24,224 bases of DNA. Source: CAZFAT01 sp964517075. GTDB taxonomy: Bacteria > Acidobacteriota > Vicinamibacteria > Vicinamibacterales > SCN-69-37. The position numbers and the translations under genes were made by a program. The notes beneath the pieces were generated by a model. The model had not been told where the DNA came from, did not search any database, and saw nothing but the letters and a program-made list of their open reading frames with translations. The stretch covers positions 1 through 24,224 of the forward strand of contig CAZFAT010000260.1 in the NCBI GenBank assembly GCA_964517075.1. The letters run 5' to 3'. Position 1 is the stretch's first letter; the number at the start of each line of letters is the position of its first letter. Of the stretch, positions 14,926 to 23,683 are shown piece by piece.

Positions 14926-15195
14926 GTGTTTCGACAGACGTCAGGTCGTTCGTTTCGCTCGCGCCGCGCACTCCACTCGCTCCGCTCCCTTCGCGTGTTG
15001 TGTCTCGTTGCCAGCCTCCCGTGGTTCGTTGTCACTCTCAGTGCCACCGCTGAGGGACATGACACCGACAAATCGGCCGCGCTCGTGGGTTCGGTTCAGG
15101 AACCCGGCGCCATGATCCTCACGGGGTTGGCGCTGCTCGGCCTGGCGTTCGTGGCCAGGCAGATCGCCGGGCGCCCTCGATCGACCGATCGCTAG
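14926..15195 (+). CDS. Mini exported protein with PEP-CTERM-like sorting tail
   Basis: The 89-residue protein starts at GTG 14926, 14 bases after the -12 G (a GTG at 14920 is in frame but too close to the promoter). An Arg-rich n-region and the hydrophobic stretch VLCLVASLPWFVVTLSATA form a signal peptide. The mature part is only about 20 residues before QEPGAMILTGLALLGLAF, followed by the basic tail VARQIAGRPR. EP-G, a membrane helix and an Arg-rich end is the PEP-CTERM layout recognised by exosortases; the first P is Q here. I infer exosortase processing in the envelope. A membrane-only role without sorting is the alternative. Confidence 0.6.
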   Translation: MFRQTSGRSFRSRRALHSLRSLRVLCLVASLPWFVVTLSATAEGHDTDKSAALVGSVQEPGAMILTGLALLGLAFVARQIAGRPRSTDR

Positions 15196-15294
15196 TTGGA
15201 CTTCGGGCGCTTTCCGTGTGGCCGGCGTGACCCGGCCAGCGGCCCGCCGTTGGTTCGCATTGATCGACGTGCGGCGATGGGCCATGATCCATCC

Positions 15295-16452
15295 ATGAAA
15301 TCCCTGAGTGTCGCCGTGTTCGCTGTCGGGACGCTCCTCACCGGCGTGTCGGCTCAGACCCCGCTCCCGTTGCTTCAGCCGGGCAGCCTCCGGTACGCCG
15401 GGGCGTTTCGCCTGCCTTCGCCGACCGGCAGCGGCGAGACGAACACGTTTGGCTACGGCGGCACGGCCCTGGGATTTGATGCGGCACGTCAGTCCTTGTG
15501 GCTGACCGGGCACGACTGGCATCAGCGGATCGCCGAGGTCAGCATTCCCGCGCCATCGCTCGCGGAGGACGTCGCCGCCCTGCCCCGGGCCGACATGCGG
15601 ACGGGGTGGATCGACACGTTGTGGCGGAAGCAGATCGGATCGGACCTCGGCGGGGCCAAGCTCGGGGGAATTCTCCCGCTCGCTGATGGCACCAAGGTCG
15701 TGTCCGCGTACATCTACTACGATGCTGCCGGCAGGCAGTCCACTTCTCATTTTCGACTGACGGACTCGACAGCCGCCGGGCCAGCGCGAGTTGGTACGTT
15801 CGGCGCCGGTTATGTTGGCGGCTATATGACGCCGATCCCCGAGGAATGGCAGTCCGCGCTGGGAGGCACCGCCCTCACCGGCCAGAGTCTGATTCCGATC
15901 ATCAGCCGGACGAGTCTCGGGCCCGCGGCGGCGGTCTTCACGCCAACGCAGGTCGCGGGGCGGGACCCGGTGCAGGCGACTCAGGTCGTGGCCTATCCGC
16001 TCAAGCATCCGACACTCGGCACGTGCGAGACCGGCAAGGAGATCAACTGCTCCACGAAAATCCAAGCCATGGTCTTCCCGAACGGCACGCGGAGTGTGCT
16101 CTTCATCGGGCGGCATGGCACCGGTCCGATCTGCTACAAGAACGAAGGCCCCCGGTCGTGCTGGGGAACGGGCGGATGGAACGCGCCGCCCTACCGGACC
16201 CGCGTGTGGGCCTATGACGTCAACGACCTGATTGCCGTCAAGAACCGCCGGAGGCAGCCGTGGGAGTTACGGCCCTACGCGACGTGGGACCTCGGCGCTC
16301 CGCTGGCCAGCGCTCAGATTCTTGGCGCCGCCTACGATCCGTCCACGCGTCGGATCTTCCTGAGCCAGTACCACGGCGACGGAACCCAGCCGCTGATTCG
16401 GGTCTATACGGTGACGACCGACGCCGCGGCGCCGTCATCAGCGCGGCCCTGA
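15295..16452 (+). CDS. Secreted protein of unknown function
   Basis: The 385-residue protein has a clear signal peptide (MKSLSVAVFAVGTLLTGVSA, then QT). The mature part alternates strands and Gly/Tyr-rich turns (FGYGGTALGFD, GHDWHQRIAEVSIP, ASAQILGAAYDPSTRRIFLSQ), like a beta-propeller or other repeated-sheet fold. Four Cys lie in the C-terminal half (in TCETGKEINCS, ICYKNEG and RSCWGTGG) and could form disulfides. I recognise no catalytic motif. ATG 15295 is preferred because the signal peptide begins there; in-frame sequence upstream is not signal-like. It lies 99 bases after the mini PEP-CTERM gene and may share its promoter. Confidence 0.75.
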   Translation: MKSLSVAVFAVGTLLTGVSAQTPLPLLQPGSLRYAGAFRLPSPTGSGETNTFGYGGTALGFDAARQSLWLTGHDWHQRIAEVSIPAPSLAEDVAALPRADMRTGWIDTLWRKQIGSDLGGAKLGGILPLADGTKVVSAYIYYDAAGRQSTSHFRLTDSTAAGPARVGTFGAGYVGGYMTPIPEEWQSALGGTALTGQSLIPIISRTSLGPAAAVFTPTQVAGRDPVQATQVVAYPLKHPTLGTCETGKEINCSTKIQAMVFPNGTRSVLFIGRHGTGPICYKNEGPRSCWGTGGWNAPPYRTRVWAYDVNDLIAVKNRRRQPWELRPYATWDLGAPLASAQILGAAYDPSTRRIFLSQYHGDGTQPLIRVYTVTTDAAAPSSARP

Positions 16453-16465
16453 CTTCCTGAAGGCC

Positions 16466-16531
16466 GGATGGCCGCTCGAGCACGACGAGACGCGGCCCGT
16501 GCCCGAGGAGCCGCCTATTCTGCGGGTTCCG
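16466..16531 (-). pseudogene. 3' remnant of a second GT39-like gene
   Basis: Just after the GT39-like gene's stop, the minus strand encodes RNPQNRRLLGHGPRLVVLERP. The GT39-like gene itself ends HIPALNRRFAAVGRRPRLVVLENP. At base level CTCGAGCACGACGAGACGCG (16475-16494) matches the copy at 16584-16603 with two mismatches. No further homologous sequence is visible, so this looks like the end of a lost tandem copy. Confidence 0.5.
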
Positions 16532-16535
16532 ACTC

Positions 16536-18119
16536 CTAGGGTGGGGACCCGACGGCCTCCCGCGTCACCGCGGCATTGGGGTTCTCGAGAACGACGAGGC
16601 GCGGCCGTCTCCCGACGGCAGCGAATCGCCGATTGAGTGCCGGAATGTGCCGCAGCAGTCTCGCCAGCCACTCGCGGCCCGCCGGCCCGGTGCCCGTGAT
16701 CTCCCTTACCGGCAGCCAGCCGGCGGCGGCCAGTTCTGGCGCCAGGCGGACCCGACGCTCGGGGGAGTACACGAAGTAGCGTCGCTCGGACGCCGGCACC
16801 ACCACGGCCCCGGGCAGCGCCGCCACGAGTCGAACGACCGAATCGCGTCCCTTGTCGGCGGCACAGGCGAACGCCACCGGCTCATCCAGCCCCGACACCC
16901 AGCGGGCCCCGAAGTACTCGAACGGTTCGAGTGACGCGCTCCGGGCGAAATCGCTCTGCAGAAACGCCCGGTGGGCGGTGAGTTCCGACCCCCGCTTATC
17001 CAGGCTCGCCGCGACCAGGGAGAGCACCACCAGACCCGCGGTCGCCGCGATGCGCGGACTCGCAGGCCACCGGGCGAGAAAGGCCCCGATCAGGACCAGG
17101 GCCGGAACGGTAAAGGACGCCGCGTATCTGGGATCGGGATGCATCGGCACCCATGCTGTCGGGATTGTCGTGCCGTAGAAGAGCCAGCCCAGTCCCGCGA
17201 GCAGCCAGATCGCGACCCATCGGAACTCTGATCGGCGCCAGAGCGCCACGAACGCAAGCGGCAGGGACAGGAGATGCACCACGCTGAACTCATGGCTAGT
17301 CGCCAGCATCCACAGGGGACGGGTCAGGAGGGCCGCCGTGTCTCGTCGGGCCACCACGGCCGCCGCGTTGGTGGCGACGTCGGCGGACGGGGACTGTTGC
17401 AGCACGATCGCATGTAACCGATAGAGCGGATCGCCGGTGGAGTACGCATAGAGCGCGGCTTCGGCGAGAAGCGTGATGGCGGGGACGACAGCGACCCAGA
17501 GAAGTCGAGGCCGCCAGACTCTTCCGAAGAAGAACCAGAGGGCGAGAAACACCGGGCCTTCCATGAAGACCGTCTCCCGACAGAGGTATGCCGCCGACGC
17601 GGCGAGACCAGACCCGATGAGCGCAGACGTGCGGCCGGTCTTGAGGCCGGTGACCCACAACCAGACAGCCACGGCGGACAAGGTCCCCACGGCGAGATCG
17701 GGGAACAGGTGCGTGCTGTAAATCACCTCGAGCGGAAACGCAGCCAGCAGGATGGCCGCGATCCAGGCAGCTCGCTCTCCAGCCACCTGCCGGACGACGT
17801 GGAAGCAGAACCAGATGCTGAACAGGCTCGCCGCAAATGGCAGCCAGATGAAGACGAACGGGTGCCACCCGATGGCGGCAACCGCGGCGCCGGTCGGCAC
17901 CGTGATGCCGAGGCGCGTATGCCAGTGGAGCCCGAGCGGCGGCCAGCCCTGCCCCTCGGCCAGTGCCGCGGCGGCCGACATGTAGAACACGTCGTCGCCG
18001 AGCGAGAGGCCCGTGAAGAACAGCAGCCGGACCACCGCGGCGGCGAGCAGCAGGATGACGAGGCGCGAGACGTGACCGTGGGAGCTCAGGGTCAAGACAG
18101 AACCGCGGAACCGTTTCAA
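16536..18119 (-). CDS. GT39/ArnT-like polytopic glycosyltransferase
   Basis: The 527-residue integral membrane protein has about ten hydrophobic segments in residues 18-375 and a soluble C-terminal part of about 150 residues. The first extracytoplasmic loop begins LGDDVFYM, with the DD pair (D42, D43) in the place of the catalytic Asp of GT39/PMT enzymes. These are inverting transferases that use polyprenyl-phosphate sugars in the periplasm. It starts at TTG 18119; no better start is visible before the first membrane segment. It lies 50 bases after the GT2 gene on the same strand and is probably co-transcribed. The GT2 could supply lipid-linked sugar for it; this is inference. The acceptor is unknown. 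Confidence 0.8.
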   Translation of the reverse strand: MKRFRGSVLTLSSHGHVSRLVILLLAAAVVRLLFFTGLSLGDDVFYMSAAAALAEGQGWPPLGLHWHTRLGITVPTGAAVAAIGWHPFVFIWLPFAASLFSIWFCFHVVRQVAGERAAWIAAILLAAFPLEVIYSTHLFPDLAVGTLSAVAVWLWVTGLKTGRTSALIGSGLAASAAYLCRETVFMEGPVFLALWFFFGRVWRPRLLWVAVVPAITLLAEAALYAYSTGDPLYRLHAIVLQQSPSADVATNAAAVVARRDTAALLTRPLWMLATSHEFSVVHLLSLPLAFVALWRRSEFRWVAIWLLAGLGWLFYGTTIPTAWVPMHPDPRYAASFTVPALVLIGAFLARWPASPRIAATAGLVVLSLVAASLDKRGSELTAHRAFLQSDFARSASLEPFEYFGARWVSGLDEPVAFACAADKGRDSVVRLVAALPGAVVVPASERRYFVYSPERRVRLAPELAAAGWLPVREITGTGPAGREWLARLLRHIPALNRRFAAVGRRPRLVVLENPNAAVTREAVGSPP

Positions 18120-18169
18120 GGGAAGCGCGAACTACTCAGGAGACTCGGCGTACTCGGCCGACATGGCGA

Positions 18170-19276
18170 CTATGTTCTCCCTGGTGTGACTGTGCGTTCA
18201 CCCGTTCCAGGCGACGCGTCGGCGTCGGGCACACGACCCGGCAGCCTGATTCCGAACTGCCCGAAAAAGGCGATAGCGCTCCCCGCGAGGAACGACACGC
18301 CGTTACACAGATGATGCAGGATGTGGGCCGCGAAGACGCGCACCGCAAACCACGGCCCCTCGCGCGCGAGAAACCACTGATAGTAATGCCGGTTCAGGAC
18401 CAGCACCGCGACCAGCGCGACCAGGGCGAGCCCTCCCAGCGCCGGCACCAGCGGCGCGCCCAGCGCACTCAGAAGAGCGACGTAGGAGAGAACCACCGAC
18501 CACCGGAGGCCGCCGGTCGTATTGAGATCGTTGGCCAGCGCGCGGTGCTTCAGAATCAACTGGGTCCACGGAATGCCGCGGTCGCAGATGTCCGAGACGA
18601 TGCTGCCGCGGAGTGTCCAGCGCTTCAGGTGACAGCCTTGCGCGCCCGGATCGACGCCCACACGATAACCGGCGTGGACCAGCCGGTAACCGAGCTCGAT
18701 GTCCTCGACCGAGGGCCGACGAAATCCTTCGTTGAACCCGCCGACGGCCCGAAACGCCTCGGACCGGACGGCGCCCAGACCGGCCCAGAACGTGAGCGCC
18801 TCGCGGCTGGCGCGTTGATGGACGTAGCTGTGCGAGAGGTTCTTATAGCGCGACAAGAAGTTTCGCTCAGCCGGGGTCTCGTCGTAGGCGCCAAACACGG
18901 CCGACATCTCCGGCCGCCGATGCAGGTAGTCACACAGTCGGGCGATGGCGTCGGGTGCGACGACAACGTCAGCATCGACGAAGACAAGAATGTCACCGGT
19001 GGCCTGTGCGGCCGCCCGATTCCTGGCGACCGCCGGGCCGCGGGGCCCGGCAATGGTGACCACGTCCGCCCGGTGGCGGGCCGCCAGGGGCCGGCAGTCG
19101 TCCAGGGCCCCGTCAGCGGCAATGAGGATCTGTGCGGTCGGCAGAGCGGCCCGGCAGGCGCCCAGGCTCCGCTCGAGCTGGGCCAGGCGCCGATGAAACG
19201 GAATGATGACGCTCGAGGCCGCCGTGGGCGAGCCGAGGCTGCACGGAGTTTCGGCAGATTGCGCTGGGGCGCTCAC
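18170..19276 (-). CDS. Membrane-associated GT2 glycosyltransferase
   Basis: The 368-residue protein begins at GTG 19276. The GT-A fold starts SSVIIPFHRR (21-30) and carries DAD at 101-103 (LVFVDADVVV) and the catalytic-type ED pair at 191-192 (PSVEDIELGYRLV). Two hydrophobic regions (about 259-295 and 310-340) anchor the C-terminus. The layout fits GT2 enzymes that load sugar onto polyprenyl phosphate or build polysaccharide at the inner membrane face. It is the first gene of a minus-strand pair with the GT39-like enzyme and is divergent from the FAD operon. I saw no sigma-54-like element before it. Confidence 0.85.
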   Translation of the reverse strand: MSAPAQSAETPCSLGSPTAASSVIIPFHRRLAQLERSLGACRAALPTAQILIAADGALDDCRPLAARHRADVVTIAGPRGPAVARNRAAAQATGDILVFVDADVVVAPDAIARLCDYLHRRPEMSAVFGAYDETPAERNFLSRYKNLSHSYVHQRASREALTFWAGLGAVRSEAFRAVGGFNEGFRRPSVEDIELGYRLVHAGYRVGVDPGAQGCHLKRWTLRGSIVSDICDRGIPWTQLILKHRALANDLNTTGGLRWSVVLSYVALLSALGAPLVPALGGLALVALVAVLVLNRHYYQWFLAREGPWFAVRVFAAHILHHLCNGVSFLAGSAIAFFGQFGIRLPGRVPDADASPGTGERTVTPGRT

Positions 19277-19414
19277 GATATGATACCCACCTGCTCCCGG
19301 TTGTTCAGCGTCGCGAACACTTTAAGATCGCCCCGACGCTGACTAATCTCGCGGTCCGACGCGCGGGCCGTTCAGTCTCTGGCCTTTGCGGCGCGAACCC
19401 CCATGATAGGCTCG

Positions 19415-19430
19415 TGGATCGCATATTGCT
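19415..19430 (+). promoter_or_regulatory. Sigma-54-like -24/-12 promoter of the FAD/GT4/flippase operon
   Basis: TGGATCG-CATA-TTGCT has GG at 19416-19417, ten bases, and GC at 19428-19429. TGG, CG and TTGCT agree with consensus. It gives an untranslated leader of about 65 bases before ATG 19507, unlike the near-leaderless cases to the left. TAATCTC at 19344-19350, about 70 bases upstream, resembles the other AT-rich elements. Confidence 0.55.
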
Positions 19431-19459
19431 TGCACGAACTGTTCCGGTGGCGGGCTCCC

Positions 19460-19476
19460 CAGGTCGTAGTGACCTG
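19460..19476 (+). other. Leader hairpin of the FAD operon
   Basis: CAGGTC and GACCTG form a perfect 6-bp stem around GTAGT, between the predicted transcription start and ATG 19507. It could affect message stability or serve as a binding site. Confidence 0.3.
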
Positions 19477-19506
19477 CCGAACGCCCCGGGTTGTGGTCCA
19501 CAGGAA

Positions 19507-20997
19507 ATGTCAACGCCGAGCGGCCCCATGCCGCGTCCCGTCAAACGCCTCAAACCCGGCGACCGCGTCGTCGTCATTGGCGCCGGTCCCGCCGGGCTGA
19601 CCGCGGCCTACATGCTCGCCAAACGTACCGATGCCCGCGTCACGGTACTCGAAGGCGATCAGGAGGTCGGTGGCATCTCCCGGACTGTCCGATACAAGCA
19701 GTTTCGATTCGATCTCGGCGGGCACCGCTTCTTCACGAAGATCCGGCCCGTCGAGGAGCTCTGGCGCGAGATCCTGGGCGACGACTTCATCAAGGTCCCG
19801 CGCCTTTCGCGCATTTTCTACAACGGCCGCTTCTTTGACTACCCGCTGAAGCCGATGAACGCGTTGACGGGTCTCGGGGCCTGGAACGCCGCGATGATCG
19901 TGCTCAGCTACCTGAAGTGGCACTATCGTCCGTATCCGGTCGAAGAGAACTTCGAACAGTGGGTGACCAACCGCTTCGGACGGCGCCTCTACGAGACCTT
20001 CTTCAAGACGTACACGGAGAAGGTCTGGGGCCTGCCGTGCACCGAGATCCGGGCCGAGTGGGCGGCGCAGCGCATCCAGGGTCTGTCGCTCGCCCGCGCG
20101 AGCCTCAACGCCACGGCACTCAACAAGCGATCGACGGCAATCAAGACGCTGATCCACGAGTTCGACTACCCACGCTACGGACCGGGCCAGATGTGGGAAG
20201 CCTGCCGCGACCGGGTCGTCGCCCGCGGCCATCGGGTGCTCCTCGGCCATCGCGCCCGCGCCATCCGCATGAGCGGCGGCGAAGTGGATGCCGTCCTCGC
20301 GGACACGCCGCGCGGCGAGCAGGTGTTCCCCGCCGATCACGTCATCTCGACGATGCCGCTGCGCACCCTCGTGCGCGCGATGCGTCCCGCGCCGGCGGCC
20401 GAGACGCTGGCCGCGGCCGATGGGCTCACCTATCGGGACTTCCTTGTCGTCGGTCTCATGATCAAGCAGACGAATCTCTTCCCGGACAACTGGATCTACA
20501 TCCACACGCCGGGCGTCAAGGTCGGCCGCATCCAGAACTTCAACAACTGGAGCGCCGCCATGGTCCCCGAGCCGGGGACGACGTGCGTCGGAATGGAGTA
20601 CTTCTGCTTCAAGGGCGACGGGCTGTGGTCGAGCCCCGATCGCGAACTGGCGGATCTTGCCGCCACTGAACTCGAACAGCTCGGGCTGGCGAGGAAGGCG
20701 GATGTCGTCGACGCGCAGCCGGTCCGCGTGCCGAAGGCCTATCCGATTTACGACAGCGCCTACCGGGGCCATGTGGATCGGATCCGCGAGTGCATCGACC
20801 CGGTGCCGAACCTGCACACGGTCGGCCGCAACGGCATGCACAAGTACAACAACCAGGATCACTCGATGCTCACCGCCATGCTGGCGGTGGACAACATGCT
20901 CGGCGCCTCCCACGACATCTGGAACGTCAACACCGACTTCGACTACCACGAGGAACAGCGCGTCGACGAGCCCGCGCCCCAGCGCGCCGCGGTCTGA
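19507..20997 (+). CDS. FAD-dependent oxidoreductase (amine oxidase / UDP-galactopyranose mutase-like)
   Basis: The 496-residue flavoprotein has the dinucleotide-binding motif GAGPAG at 25-30 in VVVIGAGPAGLTAAYML, the E of VTVLEGDQEVGGISRT that binds ribose, and DLGGHRFFTK, common to the HemY/phytoene desaturase/UGM superfamily. Near the C-terminus NLHTVGRNGMHKYNNQDHSM closes the FAD site. Members sit in many bacterial exopolysaccharide clusters, where the substrate is usually unknown. Oxidation or isomerisation of a lipid- or nucleotide-linked sugar is inferred. I chose ATG 19507 because an in-frame GTG at 19414 lies inside the promoter element; ATG 19528 is also possible. It leads an operon, with the next gene 6 bases away. 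Confidence 0.85.
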   Translation: MSTPSGPMPRPVKRLKPGDRVVVIGAGPAGLTAAYMLAKRTDARVTVLEGDQEVGGISRTVRYKQFRFDLGGHRFFTKIRPVEELWREILGDDFIKVPRLSRIFYNGRFFDYPLKPMNALTGLGAWNAAMIVLSYLKWHYRPYPVEENFEQWVTNRFGRRLYETFFKTYTEKVWGLPCTEIRAEWAAQRIQGLSLARASLNATALNKRSTAIKTLIHEFDYPRYGPGQMWEACRDRVVARGHRVLLGHRARAIRMSGGEVDAVLADTPRGEQVFPADHVISTMPLRTLVRAMRPAPAAETLAAADGLTYRDFLVVGLMIKQTNLFPDNWIYIHTPGVKVGRIQNFNNWSAAMVPEPGTTCVGMEYFCFKGDGLWSSPDRELADLAATELEQLGLARKADVVDAQPVRVPKAYPIYDSAYRGHVDRIRECIDPVPNLHTVGRNGMHKYNNQDHSMLTAMLAVDNMLGASHDIWNVNTDFDYHEEQRVDEPAPQRAAV

Positions 20998-21003
20998 ACG
21001 CCC

Positions 21004-22200
21004 ATGCGCATCGGCATCGACGCCACGTGCTGGGCGAATGAGCGAGGGTACGGCCGCTTCACCAGGGAACTGGTGAGCGCCATGCCTCCGCTGGTTCCCG
21101 AGCACGAGCTCATCTGTTTTCTCGACCGGCGCGCCGCCGAGGGCTTCGCCCTCACGGCGCCCAACGTACGGCCCGTCGTCGTGCACCAGGCCGTCGCCCC
21201 GACCGTCGCCGCCTCGTCGGGCAGCCGCCGTTCGCCCGTGGACATGCTTCGGCTGACCGCCGCCGTGCGCCGCGCCGGGCTCCATGCGTTCTTCTCGCCG
21301 TCGGTGTACGGATTCTTCCCGCTGCCGCCCGGCCTGCCGGCCGTCGTGGCGGTACATGACGCCATTGCCGAGCGGTTTCCCGCCCTGACCTTGCCGACAC
21401 GCCGCGACCGTCTGTTCTGGCGGATGAAAGTGGGCCTCGCCCTGCAGCAGGCCTCGCTCGTCCTGACGGTGTCGGACTATGCCGCCGGGGAGATCGCCCG
21501 GCACCTGCGGATCCGTCCTGCGGACATCCGGGTCACGCTCGAAGGGGTGTCGGCGGCGTACCAGCCGAGCGACGATCCCGCCGCGATTCGTGCCGCGGCC
21601 GCCCGGGCCGGCGTGCCGGCGGGCGCACGGTGGCTGATGTACGTCGGCGGCTTCAATCCGCACAAACGGATTGACCTGCTCGTCCGGGCGCACGCGGCCG
21701 TCGCCCGGCGTCAGCCGGCATCGCCGATCGCGCTGGTGCTGGCAGGTCCGACGGAGGAGGGGTTCCACCAGGATCTGGCCGGCATCCGCGCGGCGATTGA
21801 GGCGTGCGGTACCACGGACCTGGTACGGTGGGCCGGCTATCTGTCCGACGAGGACCTGCGCCAGTTGCACAGCGGCGCGCTCGCGCTGGTGCTGCCGTCG
21901 GAATCCGAAGGCTTCGGGTTACCGGCCGTCGAGGCCGCATCGTGTGGCACGCCCGTCGTGGCCACGGCGGAGAGTCCGCTGCCTCGCCTGCTTGAAGGAG
22001 GGGGCCTCTTCGTGATGCCGGGCGACCTGTCCGCCCTTGAGCGGGCGCTCGACGTCATCAGTACGGATGAGGACACCCGGCGCGCCATGGGCCGGCGCGC
22101 CCTGGAACGCGCCCGGACACTCAGCTGGCCGAGGAGCGCGCGCGTCGCCCTCGACGCGCTGGAGGAAGTCGCGACGGCGCGGCGGCGTCGCGCCGTCTGA
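21004..22200 (+). CDS. GT4 glycosyltransferase
   Basis: The 398-residue GT-B enzyme begins MRIGIDATCWANERGYGRFT, with the glycine/arginine loop of the acceptor domain. Residues in the middle show VVAVHDAIAERFP and VLTVSDYAAGEIARHL, typical of mannosyl/rhamnosyl GT4 enzymes. The donor domain has YVGGFNPHKRIDLLVRA and the E-x7-E motif EGFGLPAVE (E302, E310) followed by AASCGTPVVA. It acts in the cytoplasm with a nucleotide sugar. It starts 6 bases after the FAD gene and lies 22 bases before the flippase start. It is not a close copy of the GT4 at 11737. Confidence 0.9.
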   Translation: MRIGIDATCWANERGYGRFTRELVSAMPPLVPEHELICFLDRRAAEGFALTAPNVRPVVVHQAVAPTVAASSGSRRSPVDMLRLTAAVRRAGLHAFFSPSVYGFFPLPPGLPAVVAVHDAIAERFPALTLPTRRDRLFWRMKVGLALQQASLVLTVSDYAAGEIARHLRIRPADIRVTLEGVSAAYQPSDDPAAIRAAAARAGVPAGARWLMYVGGFNPHKRIDLLVRAHAAVARRQPASPIALVLAGPTEEGFHQDLAGIRAAIEACGTTDLVRWAGYLSDEDLRQLHSGALALVLPSESEGFGLPAVEAASCGTPVVATAESPLPRLLEGGGLFVMPGDLSALERALDVISTDEDTRRAMGRRALERARTLSWPRSARVALDALEEVATARRRRAV

Positions 22201-22222
22201 GCCCGTCGCGCGCTGGTCAGCC

Positions 22223-23683
22223 ATGAGCGTCACGCCCCCGCCACATCAATCGTTCGGCAGCCGGCTGGCCGCGGTCTTTGCCGGCGAGTTGATCAACAAG
22301 GGCTGCGTGATCGCCGGATTCGTGTGGCTGGCCCGCACGCTCGATCCGGCGGTCTACGGCGAAGTCGAGTGGGCACTCGCGCTGACGATGGTGTTCGTCC
22401 TGGCGGCGGACGCCGGCCTGTCCACGTGGGGCGCGGCGCAGGTGGCCGCACGCCCGGCCGACGCGGCCACGCTCGTCGGCCGCATCGGCGCGCTTCGGCT
22501 CACGCTGGCGGGGCCCGCCTATCTGGTTCTGCTCGGCGTGGCCGCCGCCTACGGTGGGCGCGCGGGCCTCACGCTCGCCGTGTACGGCCTGGTTCTGCTG
22601 CTGACGCCGTTGTTCCTGCAGTACTTGTTCAACGGCCTCTTTCAGTCGCGCTGGGCGGCCGCCGGCAACGCCGTTCGCGGTCTGACGTTCGCCGCCGTCG
22701 TCCTGCTCTTCGTCCGCCAGGGATCGCCGCCGTGGATCGTGGCCATCGCCGAAGTGGCCGGTGCCGTCGCGCTCGCGCTCTGCAGCGTCATCGTCGTCAG
22801 ACGCGTGTTTCGTCTGCCCGTCACCATCGGCACCGCGGGGGCCGACTCCCGCGCTCTGCTCGCCCGGACCTGGACCATCGGCGCTGCGGAAGTCGCCTGG
22901 GGCGCGCAGTGGTACGCGGGAGTGATCCTGCTCGGCTATCTCGCGACTTCAACCGACGCGGCTTGGCAGTCGACGGCGCTACGGCTGGTCATGGCGCTGC
23001 ACACGATCGTCTGGCTCTATCTGTATGTTCTGTTGCCCAACCTCGCGCGACTGCTTGCCGAGGATACGCCAGGATGGCGGCACATGGTCGAAGAGTCGCT
23101 TCGGCTCACCGGATGGCTGGGCTGGGGACTCGCGGTTGTGGGCACGCTGGGCGCCGAACCGATCCTCACGACCGTGTTCGGTCCGCCGTTCGCCGCCGCG
23201 GTGCCGGCACTGCAGGCGGCGATCTGGATCATCCCGGTCGCGTGGATGAGCGGACACATCAGATACTCGCTGATCGCGGCCGGGTGTCCGCAGTGGGACT
23301 ATCGGGCCGGACTCATCGGCGCGGGGACGACGATCGCGCTGAGCGTTCTGCTCATTCCGTCGCTGCGGAGCGGGGGGACCGGGGTGGCCCTGCTCGCCGG
23401 GACCGTGGCCAATGGCGTGGCGGCCTGGGTCTTCGGCCGCCGCATCCTGCCGCCCTTCCGGTTCGCGACGAGTGTCGCCGCCAGCAGCGCCTGCGGTCTC
23501 GGATGCCTGGCCGGGGGGCTGGTGCTGATCCCGATGACGGGTGCGATCGTGGCAGCCGGCAGTGCCGGGTCCGTACTCGGCGTGGTGGCGCTCGCCGTGG
23601 AGCGCGACCGCGCCTTGGACGTGCTCAGGACGCTGATCGGCGGTCCGAAGTTGAAGGTGGGGAATGCAAACGCCCGTACGTGA
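22223..23683 (+). CDS. Wzx-type oligosaccharide flippase (MOP superfamily)
   Basis: The 486-residue protein is built of about 12-14 hydrophobic helices. Its first lines, FAGELINKGCVIAGFVWLAR followed by TLDPAVYGEVEWALAL, match the start of polysaccharide flippases (PST/MOP family), where helix 1 is followed by 'LGPxxYG'. Such proteins move undecaprenyl-linked repeat units across the inner membrane for polymerisation. I chose ATG 22223, which lies after the GT4 stop; longer in-frame versions would overlap that gene heavily. No polymerase (Wzy) or export (Wza/Wzc) gene is visible in the window. Its end overlaps the next gene by 20 bases. Confidence 0.87.
   Translation: MSVTPPPHQSFGSRLAAVFAGELINKGCVIAGFVWLARTLDPAVYGEVEWALALTMVFVLAADAGLSTWGAAQVAARPADAATLVGRIGALRLTLAGPAYLVLLGVAAAYGGRAGLTLAVYGLVLLLTPLFLQYLFNGLFQSRWAAAGNAVRGLTFAAVVLLFVRQGSPPWIVAIAEVAGAVALALCSVIVVRRVFRLPVTIGTAGADSRALLARTWTIGAAEVAWGAQWYAGVILLGYLATSTDAAWQSTALRLVMALHTIVWLYLYVLLPNLARLLAEDTPGWRHMVEESLRLTGWLGWGLAVVGTLGAEPILTTVFGPPFAAAVPALQAAIWIIPVAWMSGHIRYSLIAAGCPQWDYRAGLIGAGTTIALSVLLIPSLRSGGTGVALLAGTVANGVAAWVFGRRILPPFRFATSVAASSACGLGCLAGGLVLIPMTGAIVAAGSAGSVLGVVALAVERDRALDVLRTLIGGPKLKVGNANART

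Noticed and set aside
14920..16452. Single protein interrupted by TAG at 15193, since the mini gene and the secreted-protein gene share a frame
   Set aside because: The downstream part has its own ATG and a clear signal peptide, and the mini gene ends with a complete sorting tail, so two genes explain it better.
19510..21870. Long antisense open frame (786 codons) opposite the FAD oxidoreductase and GT4 genes
   Set aside because: The plus-strand genes have complete family motifs, and the antisense translation is Arg/Gly/His-rich with no recognisable fold.
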